NCBI GenBank assembly: GCA_046484585.1
Contig: JAWOIQ010000084.1
Coordinates: forward strand, 1 to 29,631
Source of the DNA: JAGXFP01 sp046484585
Lineage (GTDB): Bacteria; Desulfobacterota; Desulfobulbia; Desulfobulbales; JAGXFP01
Length of the DNA: 29,631 nt
Reading direction: 5' to 3'
Shown here: positions 16,426 to 24,395 of the stretch, one piece after another
How positions within the stretch are numbered: position 1 is the stretch's first letter
Layout of the letters: every line of letters begins with the position of its first letter
Notes under the pieces: generated by a model
Told to the model about the DNA's origin: nothing
Seen by the model: the letters and a program-made list of their open reading frames with translations, nothing else
Databases searched by the model: none
Translations under genes and position numbers: made by a program

Positions 16426-16508
16426 GTGGTAATAAGGCCGTTCAATTGTCTATTTGGGACCGGCTGCCTTTTCCAGGCCACCGCCCGAAAACCCATCCTT
16501 ATTACCAC
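16426..16508 (+). promoter_or_regulatory. Long inverted repeat in the iorA leader
   Basis: GTGGTAATAAGG at 16426-16437 and CCTTATTACCAC at 16497-16508 are perfect 12-bp inverted arms enclosing 59 bases. The right arm ends two bases before the AGGAG (16511-16515) that serves the GTG start of iorA. If transcribed, the stem would sit against the ribosome-binding site. It could be a leader structure, an operator or the remains of a mobile element; no flanking direct repeat was seen. Confidence 0.4.
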
Positions 16509-16521
16509 ACAGGAGTGAAAA

Positions 16522-18339
16522 GTGACGAAACCAGCCACATCACTTGAAAATCTCTGGCTTTCCGGCAACGAGGCCCTTGCCATGGGCGCGAAAGAGGCGG
16601 CGGTCACCGTCGCCTCGGGCTATCCCGGCACCCCGTCCACCGAAATTCTGGAAAACCTGAGCAGATATGAAGGGGTCTACACCGAGTGGGCCCCCAACGA
16701 GAAAGTCGGCCTGGAAGTGGCGATCGGCGCCTCCTTCGCCGGGGCCAGGGCGCTGGCCACCATGAAGCATGTCGGCCTGAACGTGGCGGCCGATCCGCTC
16801 TTTACCGCTTCCTATACCGGGGTGCGGGGCGGGCTGGTCATCGTCGTCGCCGACGACCCGAGCATGCACAGCTCCCAGAACGAGCAGGACAGCCGCAACT
16901 ATGCCGATGCCGCCAAACTGCCGATGCTCGAACCCTCCGATCCGGCCGAGGCCAAGGAGTTTCTGAAGATCGCCTACGACTTGAGCGAGGAATTCGATAC
17001 CCCGGTCCTCCTGAAAAGCTGCACCCGGGTGGCCCACGTCAAGGGCATCGTCACGCCGGGCAAGACCGCGGTATCCAAAGTAAAAGTCGGCATCGAAAAG
17101 GCACCGGCCAAGTTCGTCATGCTGCCGGGCAACGCCAGACAGCGGCGGCTGGCCGTGGCCGCACGCCAGGACAGGCTGGGCGAGTTCGCCGAGACCTTTG
17201 CCGAAAACAAAATCGAGTGGGGCGACAAAAAACGCGGCTTCATCACCGCCGGCGTCGCCTATCTGTACGTCAAGGAGGCCTTTCCGGAGGCCACGGTCCT
17301 CAAACTCGGCCTGGTCAATCCCCTGCCGGAAAAGATGATCCGGGAGCTGGCCGAGGGAGTCGAGGAGCTGATCGTGGTCGAGGAGCTCGATCCCTATCTC
17401 GAAACCCGGATCAAGGCGATGGGCATCGCTTGCCGCGGCAAGGAGCTGATCCCGGCCATCGGCGAGCTTAGTACCGCCTTGGTCCGTAAAGCGGTGAGCG
17501 GCGAGGCCGGCCCGGCCGAATTCGCCCCGGTCGAGCTGATCCCCCGGCCGCCCAATATGTGCGCCGGCTGTCCGCACCGGGGGCTGTTCTACAATCTGAA
17601 CCGCCTCAAGGTTTTTGTCTCCGGCGATATCGGCTGCTATACCCTGGGCTTTCTGCCGCCGCTGTCGGCCATGGACTCCTGCGTCTGCATGGGGGCGAGC
17701 ATCGGCATCGCCCACGGGATGAGCAAGGCCCTGGGCGACGAAGGCAAGGGCAAGGTGGTGTCGGTGATCGGCGATTCGACCTTCATCCATTCCGGCCTGA
17801 ACAGCCTGATCAACACGGTCTACAACAAGGATAACGCGACGGTGATCATCCTCGACAACCGGATCACCGCGATGACCGGCCATCAGCCGAACCCCGCTTC
17901 CGGCTCGACCCTGATGGGGGAGCCGGCCAACTCGATCGACTTCGAGGAACTCTGCCGGGCCGTGGGCGTGAAAAACGTCCGGACCGTCAATCCCCATGAG
18001 ATCGAGGAGACTTACAAGGTCTTGAAGGAAGAGATCGACCGGGACGAGGTTTCGGTAGTGATCACCCGATTCCCCTGTGTCCTGATCCCCGAGGAGAAGA
18101 AAAGGGTCAAATATCCCTTCTTCACCGACACCGATGAGTGTACCGGCTGCACCGCCTGCCTCAAGTTGGGCTGTCCGGCCATCCAGTGGGAGCCGCTAAG
18201 CCCGGAGGAGGCCGAGGCCCAGGGAAGGAAAAAATCCCAGAAGGGCGTGGCCCGAATCGATGAAGTGACCTGTGTCGGCTGCGGCCAGTGCCTGCCGCTC
18301 TGCAAGTTCGACGCGATCAAGAAAGGGGAGGAGAAATAA
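16522..18339 (+). CDS. iorA: Indolepyruvate:ferredoxin oxidoreductase, alpha subunit
   Basis: 605 residues. IorA with IorB oxidatively decarboxylates arylpyruvates (from Trp, Phe or Tyr transamination) to arylacetyl-CoA, reducing ferredoxin. The N-terminal pyrimidine-type domain begins LSGNEALAMGAKEA and contains SGYPGTPSTEI. The thiamine-diphosphate-binding domain is seen in GDIGCYTLGFLPP (about 369) and GDSTFIHSGLNSL (about 417). The C-terminus carries two 4Fe-4S sites: Cys540, 543, 546, 551 and Cys584, 587, 590, 594, typical of IorA. The start is GTG with AGGAG six bases upstream. The TAA stop overlaps the ATG of iorB by one base (TAATG), so the two subunits are translationally coupled. 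Its enzymes are oxygen-sensitive in known organisms, which fits an anaerobe. Confidence 0.95.
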   Translation: MTKPATSLENLWLSGNEALAMGAKEAAVTVASGYPGTPSTEILENLSRYEGVYTEWAPNEKVGLEVAIGASFAGARALATMKHVGLNVAADPLFTASYTGVRGGLVIVVADDPSMHSSQNEQDSRNYADAAKLPMLEPSDPAEAKEFLKIAYDLSEEFDTPVLLKSCTRVAHVKGIVTPGKTAVSKVKVGIEKAPAKFVMLPGNARQRRLAVAARQDRLGEFAETFAENKIEWGDKKRGFITAGVAYLYVKEAFPEATVLKLGLVNPLPEKMIRELAEGVEELIVVEELDPYLETRIKAMGIACRGKELIPAIGELSTALVRKAVSGEAGPAEFAPVELIPRPPNMCAGCPHRGLFYNLNRLKVFVSGDIGCYTLGFLPPLSAMDSCVCMGASIGIAHGMSKALGDEGKGKVVSVIGDSTFIHSGLNSLINTVYNKDNATVIILDNRITAMTGHQPNPASGSTLMGEPANSIDFEELCRAVGVKNVRTVNPHEIEETYKVLKEEIDRDEVSVVITRFPCVLIPEEKKRVKYPFFTDTDECTGCTACLKLGCPAIQWEPLSPEEAEAQGRKKSQKGVARIDEVTCVGCGQCLPLCKFDAIKKGEEK

Positions 18340-18923
18340 TGGAGAGCAGCGGTAATATCCTTTTCTGCGGCGTCGGCGGCCAGGGCATCCTCCTGGCCAG
18401 CGAGTTGACCGCCTATGCCCTCCTGGCCTCCGGGATGGACGCCAAAAAAAGCGAAGTGCACGGCATGGCTCAGCGGGGCGGCTCGGTGGAGGCCCATCTC
18501 CGCTACGGCAGGAAGGTCTATTCCCCCCTGATCGAACCGGGCGCCGCCGACCTGCTTCTCGCCTTCGAAATCATGGAGGCCATGCGCTACCTGCCTTATC
18601 TGCACAAGGGCAGCAAGGTGATCGTCAATACCCAGAGGATTCTGCCGCCGGCGGTGGCGACCGGCAAGGCTGCTTATCCGGAAAATATTATCGAAGAGTT
18701 GACCGGGCGCGGCTTGGAAGTTATGCCGGTCGACGCTTTCGAAATCGCCAAAAAGGCCGGCAACGTCAAGGCCGCCAACGTCGCCCTGGTCGGAGCCCTG
18801 TCGAGTCTCTTGCCGATTCCGCAAGAGACCTTCATCGAAGTGATCAAAGAACGGATTCCGGCCCGTTTCCTGGAGGTCAATCTCACCGTTTTCCAGGAAG
18901 GCAGAAAAGCCGGTCTGAGTTGA
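18339..18923 (+). CDS. iorB: Indolepyruvate:ferredoxin oxidoreductase, beta subunit
   Basis: 194 residues from the ATG at 18339, chosen because it follows AAAGGGGAGGAG and overlaps the iorA stop; an upstream in-frame start at 18288 would lie inside iorA and lacks support. It begins ILFCGVGGQGILLASEL, the glycine-rich signature of the gamma-type domain of 2-oxoacid:ferredoxin oxidoreductases. It also has EVHGMAQRGGSVEAHLRYG, diagnostic of IorB. Size fits the family (about 190-200). It makes the heteromeric enzyme with IorA and takes part in CoA-dependent release of arylacetyl-CoA. A 22-base gap separates it from paaK. Confidence 0.94.
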   Translation: MESSGNILFCGVGGQGILLASELTAYALLASGMDAKKSEVHGMAQRGGSVEAHLRYGRKVYSPLIEPGAADLLLAFEIMEAMRYLPYLHKGSKVIVNTQRILPPAVATGKAAYPENIIEELTGRGLEVMPVDAFEIAKKAGNVKAANVALVGALSSLLPIPQETFIEVIKERIPARFLEVNLTVFQEGRKAGLS

Positions 18924-18945
18924 TATTTATCTAAGGGAGCCATAT

Positions 18946-20247
18946 ATGATCTGGAACGAGAAAAACGAGACCATGCCCCGGGAAGAGCTGGAGGTTGTTC
19001 AGCTTGGAAGGTTGCAGGCCCAGGTTGAGCGGGTTTACGCGACCGTCCCCTATTACCGGCAAAAGATGGATGCAGCCGGAGTGGCGCCGGGCGATATCAA
19101 AACTCTTCAGGACATCAAACACCTGCCCTTTACCACCAAGGAGGATCTGCGCAGGAACTACCCCTTCGGGCTGTTCACCGTGCCCCTCGACCGGGTGGTC
19201 CGGATCCACGCCTCGTCCGGCACCACCGGCCAACCCACCGTGGTCGGTTATACCAAGCGCGACATCAAAATGTGGGCCGAAATGATGGCCCGCAGCCTGG
19301 CCGCGGCCGGAGTCACCAGAAAGGACGTGGTCCATAACGCTTACGGCTACGGCCTGTTTACCGGCGGCCTCGGCGCCCATTACGGGGCGGAGGAGATGGG
19401 CTGCGCGGTGATCCCGATCTCCGGCGGCAACTCCAAGCGCCAGATCACCCTCATGCGGGATTTCGGTTCGACCGTCCTTTTGGCCACCCCATCCTATACC
19501 CTTAATCTGGCCGACACCATGGCCGAGATGGGGATCGATCCCGGCGAACTGAAACTGCGGGTCGGCATCTTCGGGGCCGAGCCGTGGAGCGAACAGATGC
19601 GGGCCGAACTGGAGAACCGCCTCAAGATCAAGGCCATCGATATCTACGGCCTGAGCGAGGTCCTCGGTCCCGGCGTCGCCGTCGAGTGCATCGAGGAGCA
19701 GCGGGGTCTCCACATCATGGAGGACCACTTCCTGCCCGAAATCGTCGACCGCGACACCTTCGAGCCCTTGGCCCCCGGCGAAAAAGGCGAACTGGTCTTC
19801 ACCACCCTGACCAAGGAAGCCTTCCCGGTGATCCGGTACCGGACCAAGGATGTCTGCCAGCTGATCACCAAAGTCTGCACCTGCGGCCGGACCTTTCACC
19901 GGATGCCCAAGGTGACCGGCCGGACCGACGATATGCTGATCATCCGCGGGGTCAACGTCTTCCCCTCCCAGATCGAGGAAGTCCTGGTCGGCACCGAAGG
20001 AGTCGAACCCCACTACCAGTTGGTCGTTGAAAGGGAAGGCTCCCTCGATACCATCGAGGCCCAGGTCGAGGTCAGCGAGGAGTTCTTCTCCGACGAAGTG
20101 AGGGTTCTCGAAGGTCTGACCCGGAAACTGCAGGGCAACATCAAGGATCTCCTCGGCATCTCCTGTAAGATCAAACTGGTGGAGCCGAAGACCATTCAGC
20201 GCAGCGAAGGCAAGGCGCAGCGGGTTATCGACAAACGTAATATATGA
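18946..20247 (+). CDS. paaK: Phenylacetate-CoA ligase (first copy)
   Basis: 433 residues, an AMP-forming ligase that activates phenylacetate or a related aryl acid with ATP and CoA. The P-loop-like core is RIHASSGTTGQPTVVGY (about 86-102). YGYGLFTGGLGAHYGAE and FGAEPWSE are typical PaaK segments, and the C-terminal catalytic lysine region is seen in RSEGKAQRVIDKRN. The ATG follows AAGGGAG at a good distance. It lies directly behind iorAB, a pairing common in anaerobes that use aromatic amino acids; arylacetate leaving the pathway could be reactivated here. It is clearly paralogous to the second copy at 26139, with long shared blocks. Its TGA stop begins a TGATGGCG sequence resembling the end of family B elements. 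Exact aryl substrate unknown. Confidence 0.93.
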   Translation: MIWNEKNETMPREELEVVQLGRLQAQVERVYATVPYYRQKMDAAGVAPGDIKTLQDIKHLPFTTKEDLRRNYPFGLFTVPLDRVVRIHASSGTTGQPTVVGYTKRDIKMWAEMMARSLAAAGVTRKDVVHNAYGYGLFTGGLGAHYGAEEMGCAVIPISGGNSKRQITLMRDFGSTVLLATPSYTLNLADTMAEMGIDPGELKLRVGIFGAEPWSEQMRAELENRLKIKAIDIYGLSEVLGPGVAVECIEEQRGLHIMEDHFLPEIVDRDTFEPLAPGEKGELVFTTLTKEAFPVIRYRTKDVCQLITKVCTCGRTFHRMPKVTGRTDDMLIIRGVNVFPSQIEEVLVGTEGVEPHYQLVVEREGSLDTIEAQVEVSEEFFSDEVRVLEGLTRKLQGNIKDLLGISCKIKLVEPKTIQRSEGKAQRVIDKRNI

Positions 20248-20283
20248 TGGCGCTGTAAAAAGCTCGATCTACTGCGCCGTAAC
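20246..20283. repeat. Solo fragment resembling a family B end
   Basis: GATGGCGCTGTAAAAAGCTCG resembles the left end of the family B element (GATGGCGTCGCAAAAAGTCG). GCGCCGTAAC follows about 20 bases later and could pair with the beginning. No right end is visible, so this is at best a remnant. It sits in the 86-bp gap between paaK and the ACT gene. Confidence 0.35.
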
Positions 20284-20333
20284 CATTACACTTATTGCGA
20301 GACCACCACATCACATACAGGGAGGTGAGCAAG

Positions 20334-20765
20334 ATGAATGTTCAACAGGTCGCCGTTTTTCTGGAACACAAGCCGGGCCGCCTGGCCGATATCAGCCACT
20401 GTCTGGCGGAAAGCAATATAAACATCCGTGCCCTCTCCCTGGCCGACACCACCGATTTCGGCATCCTGCGCCTGGTCGCAGACGACACCGACAAGGCCAG
20501 AAAAGTCCTCAAGGAACACGGCTTCACGGTGGGGGTCACCGAGGTTATCGCGGTCGGGGCCGAAGACCGGCCGGGCGGGATGGACAAGATCCTCCAGGTG
20601 GTCAGCAAGGCCGGCCTGAACGTTGAATACATGTACGCCTTCACCAAGAAAAGCGGCGAATCGGGCATTCTGCTCTTCAAGTTCGACGAGCCCGCCCGGG
20701 CTCTTGCCGCCTTTAAAGAGGCGGGAATCAAGATTTTAAGTGGCGAAGAAGTTCACTCCATGTAA
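20334..20765 (+). CDS. Tandem ACT-domain protein
   Basis: 143 residues from the ATG at 20334, which follows GGGAGGTG; an earlier in-frame ATG at 20295 lacks such a site. Two ACT units are visible: VQQVAVFLEHKPGRLADISHCLAESNINIRAL at residues 3-34 and a second beginning about residue 70 (DRPGGMDKILQVVSKAGLNVEYMYAF). ACT domains bind small ligands, often amino acids, at their dimer interface. There is no attached enzyme domain, so the protein is probably a stand-alone sensor or an allosteric partner. Stand-alone tandem ACT proteins commonly accompany paaK and ior genes in anaerobes. That suggests it senses an aromatic amino acid or acid and acts on PaaK, Ior or transport; this is an inference. 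Confidence 0.88.
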   Translation: MNVQQVAVFLEHKPGRLADISHCLAESNINIRALSLADTTDFGILRLVADDTDKARKVLKEHGFTVGVTEVIAVGAEDRPGGMDKILQVVSKAGLNVEYMYAFTKKSGESGILLFKFDEPARALAAFKEAGIKILSGEEVHSM

Positions 20766-20837
20766 TTATGGAACTCCGTCAGCCCCGCTGATTCTGTCGT
20801 CCGAATACTCCGGAGCGAATAAATGGTGAAAGTTAAA

Positions 20838-20976
20838 GCTGAGTTGAGCAGCTTGGCTGCGCATACGAAATTTATGCACCATGTGGATATAATGCTGAGT
20901 TGAGCATGCCCTTCAGGGTGCAAACGAAATTCATGTGCCGCGAAGCAAATGCCCTTGGGATGCCCTGTGGGTAAAA
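20838..20976. repeat. Tandem degenerate GCTGAGTTGAGCA repeats before livK
   Basis: Unit one (20838-20893) begins GCTGAGTTGAGCAGCTTGG and continues ATACGAAATTTATGC. Unit two starts at 20894 with GCTGAGTTGAGCATGCCC and is extended, ending with TGCCCTGTGGGTAAAAT. Unit one closely resembles the 54-bp block nested in family A copy 1 (319-372), and the end of unit two repeats its CCCTGTGGGTATAA part. The CCCTTCAGGGTGC motif of unit two recurs at 22387-22399. The function is unknown; it lies upstream of the livK ribosome-binding site. Confidence 0.55.
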
Positions 20977-21005
20977 TATCAAAGATTGAAGGAAAAGGAG
21001 GAAAA

Positions 21006-22166
21006 GTGAAAAAACTACTGAGTACATCACTGACGATTGTAGCGGTATTGCTGGCCGCTGTTTCCTTTCTGCCGCCGGCAGCCGCCCAGGCCGAGACCGT
21101 CAAGATCGGCGCCATCCTGGCCGTCACCGGTCCCGCTTCCTTCCTGGGCGGCCCCGAGGCCCGCACCCTGGAAATGCTGGTCGAGGAGGCCAATGCCAAG
21201 GGCGGCATCGACGGCAATAAGGTCGAGCTGATTATCAAGGACTCCGGCGCCAGCCCGGAAAAGGCCATTTCCTTCGCCAAGCAGCTGATCGAGGAGGAGA
21301 AGGTTTTCGCCATCATCGGTCCCTCGACCAGCGGCGAGACCATGAAGATCAAGAATATCGCCGAAGAAGGCAAGACCATCCTCCTCTCCTGCGCGGCGGC
21401 CCAGGTTATCGTCAATCCGGTGGCCAAATACGTCTTCAAGACCCCCCAGAAGGACAGCGACGCGGTCAGGAAAATCTACGGCGCCATGAAGGACAAGGGG
21501 ATCAGCAAGATCGCCGTCCTGGCCGGCAACACCGGTTTCGGCAAGGCGGGCAAGGGCCAGCTGACCGAGATCGCCCCCGAGTACGGCATCAAGGTGGTCG
21601 AGGCGGAGGTATACGACAGCAAGGCCACCGATCTGAGCGCCGTGGTCGCCAAGCTGATGGCCAACAAGGAGATTGAGGCCGTGGTCAACTGGTCGATCGT
21701 CCCTGCCCAGGGCATTCTGGCCAAGAACATGCGGCAGGCCGGCTGGGAGGTTCCCCTTTACCAGAGTCATGGCTTCGGCAACATCAAATACGTTAAGGCG
21801 GGCGGCGCCGCCGCCGAAGGGATCATCTTTCCGGCCGGCCGTCTCCTGGCCCCAGAAATGCTTGCGGATGGCCATCCCCAGAAAGAACTGCTGATCGAGT
21901 ACACCAAGACCTATGAAGGTAAATTCAATGAGCCGGTTTCCACCTTCGGCGGCCATGCCTATGACGCCTTCAAGATCTTGAGCGCGGCAATTGCCGAGGC
22001 CGGCACCGACCGGGAAAAAGCCCGGGACGCCATTGAAAATCTCAAGAACTTTCCCGGCACCGGCGGAGTATTCAACTTCACCCCGGCAGACCACAACGGT
22101 CTTGATATCGATGCCTTCGCCATGTGGACGGTCAAGGACGGAAAATTCGTTCCCTACGAGCAGTAA
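21006..22166 (+). CDS. livK: Branched-chain amino-acid-type ABC transporter substrate-binding protein
   Basis: 386 residues from the GTG at 21006, which follows AAAAGGAGG at ideal distance; an upstream ATG at 20949 lies within repeats and would spoil the signal peptide. Residues 1 to about 29 form an export signal (KKLLS, hydrophobic core AVLLAAVSF, cleavage near AQA). The mature part starts ETVKIGAILAVTGPASFLGG, the standard opening of type I periplasmic binding proteins of the LivJ/LivK family. It later shows AIIGPSTSGETMKI. It captures the ligand for LivHMGF in the periplasm. The LIV family also includes members for aromatic acids and amides, and the paaK and ior neighbours make an aromatic ligand conceivable. 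A strong hairpin follows the stop. Confidence 0.93.
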   Translation: MKKLLSTSLTIVAVLLAAVSFLPPAAAQAETVKIGAILAVTGPASFLGGPEARTLEMLVEEANAKGGIDGNKVELIIKDSGASPEKAISFAKQLIEEEKVFAIIGPSTSGETMKIKNIAEEGKTILLSCAAAQVIVNPVAKYVFKTPQKDSDAVRKIYGAMKDKGISKIAVLAGNTGFGKAGKGQLTEIAPEYGIKVVEAEVYDSKATDLSAVVAKLMANKEIEAVVNWSIVPAQGILAKNMRQAGWEVPLYQSHGFGNIKYVKAGGAAAEGIIFPAGRLLAPEMLADGHPQKELLIEYTKTYEGKFNEPVSTFGGHAYDAFKILSAAIAEAGTDREKARDAIENLKNFPGTGGVFNFTPADHNGLDIDAFAMWTVKDGKFVPYEQ

Positions 22167-22199
22167 ATCAGGCGAAAGCCTTACCGTTTAATAAAAACC

Positions 22200-22234
22200 G
22201 CGCCGCCATTTCTCCATTCCGGAAATGGCGGCGC
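22200..22234 (+). promoter_or_regulatory. Strong hairpin between livK and livH
   Basis: GCGCCGCCATTTC and GAAATGGCGGCGC form a perfect 13-bp stem with a nine-base loop, 33 bases after the livK stop. No T run follows on the plus strand, so it is not a standard terminator for livK. It may stabilise livK mRNA or lower readthrough into livHMGF, as intercistronic hairpins do behind other binding-protein genes. On the minus strand it is followed by a T-rich stretch (GGTTTTTATT). Confidence 0.65.
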
Positions 22235-22243
22235 TCCAGTATC

Positions 22244-22415
22244 GATGACTTAACAAAAAGTCCAAAATGGGATGGCTAAGCAAAAATCGTCAGATCCAAG
22301 GCGCGCGAATTTCGAGGAATGAAGCGTACTTCAGTACGCTGCAATGACGAGACAATTTGCAGCAACGCAGGAGCCGGCGATTTATGCCCTTCAGGGTGCT
22401 TTTTGCGACGCCATC
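22244..22415. mobile_element. Family B inverted-repeat element, copy 2 (172 bp)
   Basis: The right end CTTTTTGCGACGCCATC (22399-22415) is identical in type to copy 1. The left end is imperfect (GATGACTTAACAAAAAG, 12 of 17 matching). AGTAT lies one base outside the left end (22238-22242) and directly outside the right end (22416-22420), a 5-bp direct repeat comparable to AATAT in copy 1. The interior has GGATGGCTAAGCAAAAA, shared with copy 1, then a palindrome GAAGCGTACTTCAGTACGCT. It separates livK from livHMGF and ends 23 bases before the livH start. Confidence 0.7.
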
Positions 22416-22438
22416 AGTATTCAACCTGGCGACCGCCG

Positions 22439-23329
22439 ATGACCAGCGAGCTTTTTCTTCAATATATCTTTGCCGGGCTGACCTATGGGATCATCTATGC
22501 CATTGTCGCCATCGGCTTCAATATCATCTACAACACCACCGGGATCATTAATTTCGCCCAGGGCGAATTTGTCATGCTCGGCGGGATGATCGCCATCTCT
22601 CTTAATCCGCTGATGCCGCTGCCCCTGGCCATCGGTCTGGCGGTGCTGATCACCATGGTGGTCGGCGCCCTGATCGAAATCGTCTTTATCCGCTGGCTGG
22701 AAAAGCCCTCGGTCCTGCGTTTGATCATTATCACCATCGGCATTTCGATCCTGATCCGCGAAGCGGCCCTGCATATCTGGGGCGAAGGGGTCCGCTCCCT
22801 GCCTTATTTTATCGGCAACGAGGTGACCTCGGTGTCGATATTCGGCACGCGGATATCGCCCCAGGTCCTCTGGGTCATGGGGGTCTGCACGATAATGGTC
22901 ATCCTGCTGAGCCTTTTTTTCCGCTATACCCTGATGGGCCAGAAGATGCAGGCCTGCGCCGCCAACCGGACCGCCGCCACCCTCTGCGGGATCAACACCC
23001 GGAACATGGTGACCCTCTCCTTCATGCTCTCGGCCGGAATCGGCGCCCTGGCCGGCTGCGTAATGTCGCCGATTACCTATACCGAGTACGGCGGCGGCAC
23101 CGGTCTGGCCATCAAGGGCTTTACGGTGGCGATCATGGGCGGGCTCGGCAACAGCATGGGCGCGGTGGCGGCCGGACTGCTTCTGGGTCTCCTCGAAGCC
23201 TTCAGCATCAGCGTGGTGCCCCTGGCCTTCCAGGATGCCATTTCGATTGCCATTCTCCTGATCATTCTTTTCGTCCGGCCCCAGGGTCTCTTCGGCCGCA
23301 GCGAAACGGCCGCCCTCAGGGAGTTTTAA
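22439..23329 (+). CDS. livH: Branched-chain amino-acid-type ABC transporter permease LivH
   Basis: 296 residues from the ATG at 22439. The frame is open upstream to 22319 but that part lies inside the family B element, so the later start, which opens directly with the first family-like segment (LFLQYIFAGLTYGIIYAIVAIGFN), is preferred. No clear ribosome-binding site precedes it. About eight hydrophobic segments are visible, as is usual for LivH, and the conserved NTTGIINFAQGEFVMLGG follows the first. It forms the membrane channel with LivM. The stop is four bases before livM. Any original livH leader has probably been replaced by the element, which could weaken its translation. Confidence 0.92.
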   Translation: MTSELFLQYIFAGLTYGIIYAIVAIGFNIIYNTTGIINFAQGEFVMLGGMIAISLNPLMPLPLAIGLAVLITMVVGALIEIVFIRWLEKPSVLRLIIITIGISILIREAALHIWGEGVRSLPYFIGNEVTSVSIFGTRISPQVLWVMGVCTIMVILLSLFFRYTLMGQKMQACAANRTAATLCGINTRNMVTLSFMLSAGIGALAGCVMSPITYTEYGGGTGLAIKGFTVAIMGGLGNSMGAVAAGLLLGLLEAFSISVVPLAFQDAISIAILLIILFVRPQGLFGRSETAALREF

Positions 23330-23333
23330 AAAG

Positions 23334-24395
23334 ATGAAACAGTTTATGCCCCTGGCCGGGCTGGCGGTCCTGCTCGTCTGCGTCCAGCTTCTCACCCAGT
23401 GGACCGGGACCACCTACTACCTGACCCAGTTGACCATGAGCGCCTATTATTCGGTGGTGATCATCGGCCTCTGCCTGCTGATGGGCTATGCCGGGCAGAT
23501 TTCCCTGGGACACGCCGGTTTTTTCGCGATCGGCGGTTATATGTCGGCGATGCTCACCACCCGGAACCTGATCACCTTCCAGGATCAGGACTGGATGGTG
23601 CTGCTCGATAAAATCGGTTTCCTGGCCGCCCGGCAAGACCTCTACGGGGAGGCGATCCTCTCTTTCCAGCCCTGGGCCGCCGCGATTATCGCCGTTAGCC
23701 TGGCCGGAGTCATCGCCTTGATCATCGGCATCCCGGTCCTGAAACTGAAGGGCCACTACCTGGCTATGGCCACATTGGGCTTTGGGATCATTGTTTACCG
23801 GGTCTTTCTCGCCTCGGAAATCTTCGGCGAGGCCGACGGCATTTCCGAAGTTCCCGGCTTCACCCTGCTGCCGGGCTTAATCGTCACCGGCAGCTTCGGG
23901 GCCAGGGTCAGCAATTATTACATCGCCTGGGGCCTGGTCGTCGTCGCCATGGTTATGCTGATAAATCTGATCAATTCCCGGGTCGGCCGGGCTCTGCGGG
24001 CCATCCACGGCGCCGAGGAAGCCGCCAACGCCACCGGTATCGACACGGCGGGCTACAAGCTGAAGACCTTCGTGCTGAGCGCCGTTATGGCCGCCGTCGC
24101 CGGGGTCTTTCTGACCCACTACAACGGCGGCATCGGCCCCTCCGAGGCCGGGGTGATGAAGTCGGTACGCTATGTCGCCCTGGTCGCCGTCGGCGGCATG
24201 GCCAACCTCTGGGGCGCCCTGATTATGGGGGTGATCCTCAACTTTCTGTCCCTGCGGGGGTTTTTCGGCTCTTACGACGACGCAGTCTTCGGGGCAATCC
24301 TGATCGTCATCATGCTCTTTGCCCCGGAAGGGCTGCTCAGGCTTAACCTGGTCGCGAAATTTAAAAAATTGTTTTCGGGAGGCAGCCGCAAATGA
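23334..24395 (+). CDS. livM: Branched-chain amino-acid-type ABC transporter permease LivM
   Basis: 353 residues, a second membrane subunit of the LIV importer. The family signature LLMGYAGQISLGHAGFFAIGGYMSAML is at about residues 50-75. GHYLAMATLGFGIIVYRV and the cytoplasmic EAANATGIDTAGYKLKTFVLSA (contact loop to the ATPases) follow. About nine hydrophobic segments are seen. Between the third and fourth, residues about 80-115 (FQDQDWMVLLDKIGFLAARQD) form a polar loop longer than I would expect. It overlaps livG by four bases (ATGA), which shows tight coupling. Confidence 0.92.
   Translation: MKQFMPLAGLAVLLVCVQLLTQWTGTTYYLTQLTMSAYYSVVIIGLCLLMGYAGQISLGHAGFFAIGGYMSAMLTTRNLITFQDQDWMVLLDKIGFLAARQDLYGEAILSFQPWAAAIIAVSLAGVIALIIGIPVLKLKGHYLAMATLGFGIIVYRVFLASEIFGEADGISEVPGFTLLPGLIVTGSFGARVSNYYIAWGLVVVAMVMLINLINSRVGRALRAIHGAEEAANATGIDTAGYKLKTFVLSAVMAAVAGVFLTHYNGGIGPSEAGVMKSVRYVALVAVGGMANLWGALIMGVILNFLSLRGFFGSYDDAVFGAILIVIMLFAPEGLLRLNLVAKFKKLFSGGSRK

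Noticed and set aside
16407..16435. Possible sigma-70 promoter TTGAAG-17-TAATAA before iorA
   Set aside because: Only about 4/6 and 3/6 matches to consensus; the second hexamer overlaps the inverted-repeat arm. Not strong enough to list.
16540..17997. Minus-strand open frame of about 485 codons opposite iorA
   Set aside because: The iorA frame has complete thiamine-diphosphate and iron-sulphur motifs; the antisense product is low-complexity and unrecognisable.
20838..20976. CRISPR-like array
   Set aside because: Only two degenerate units of unequal length without regular spacers; no cas genes in the window.
22319..22438. Upstream extension of livH
   Set aside because: The added 40 residues are translated from the family B element and do not resemble the start of LivH proteins.
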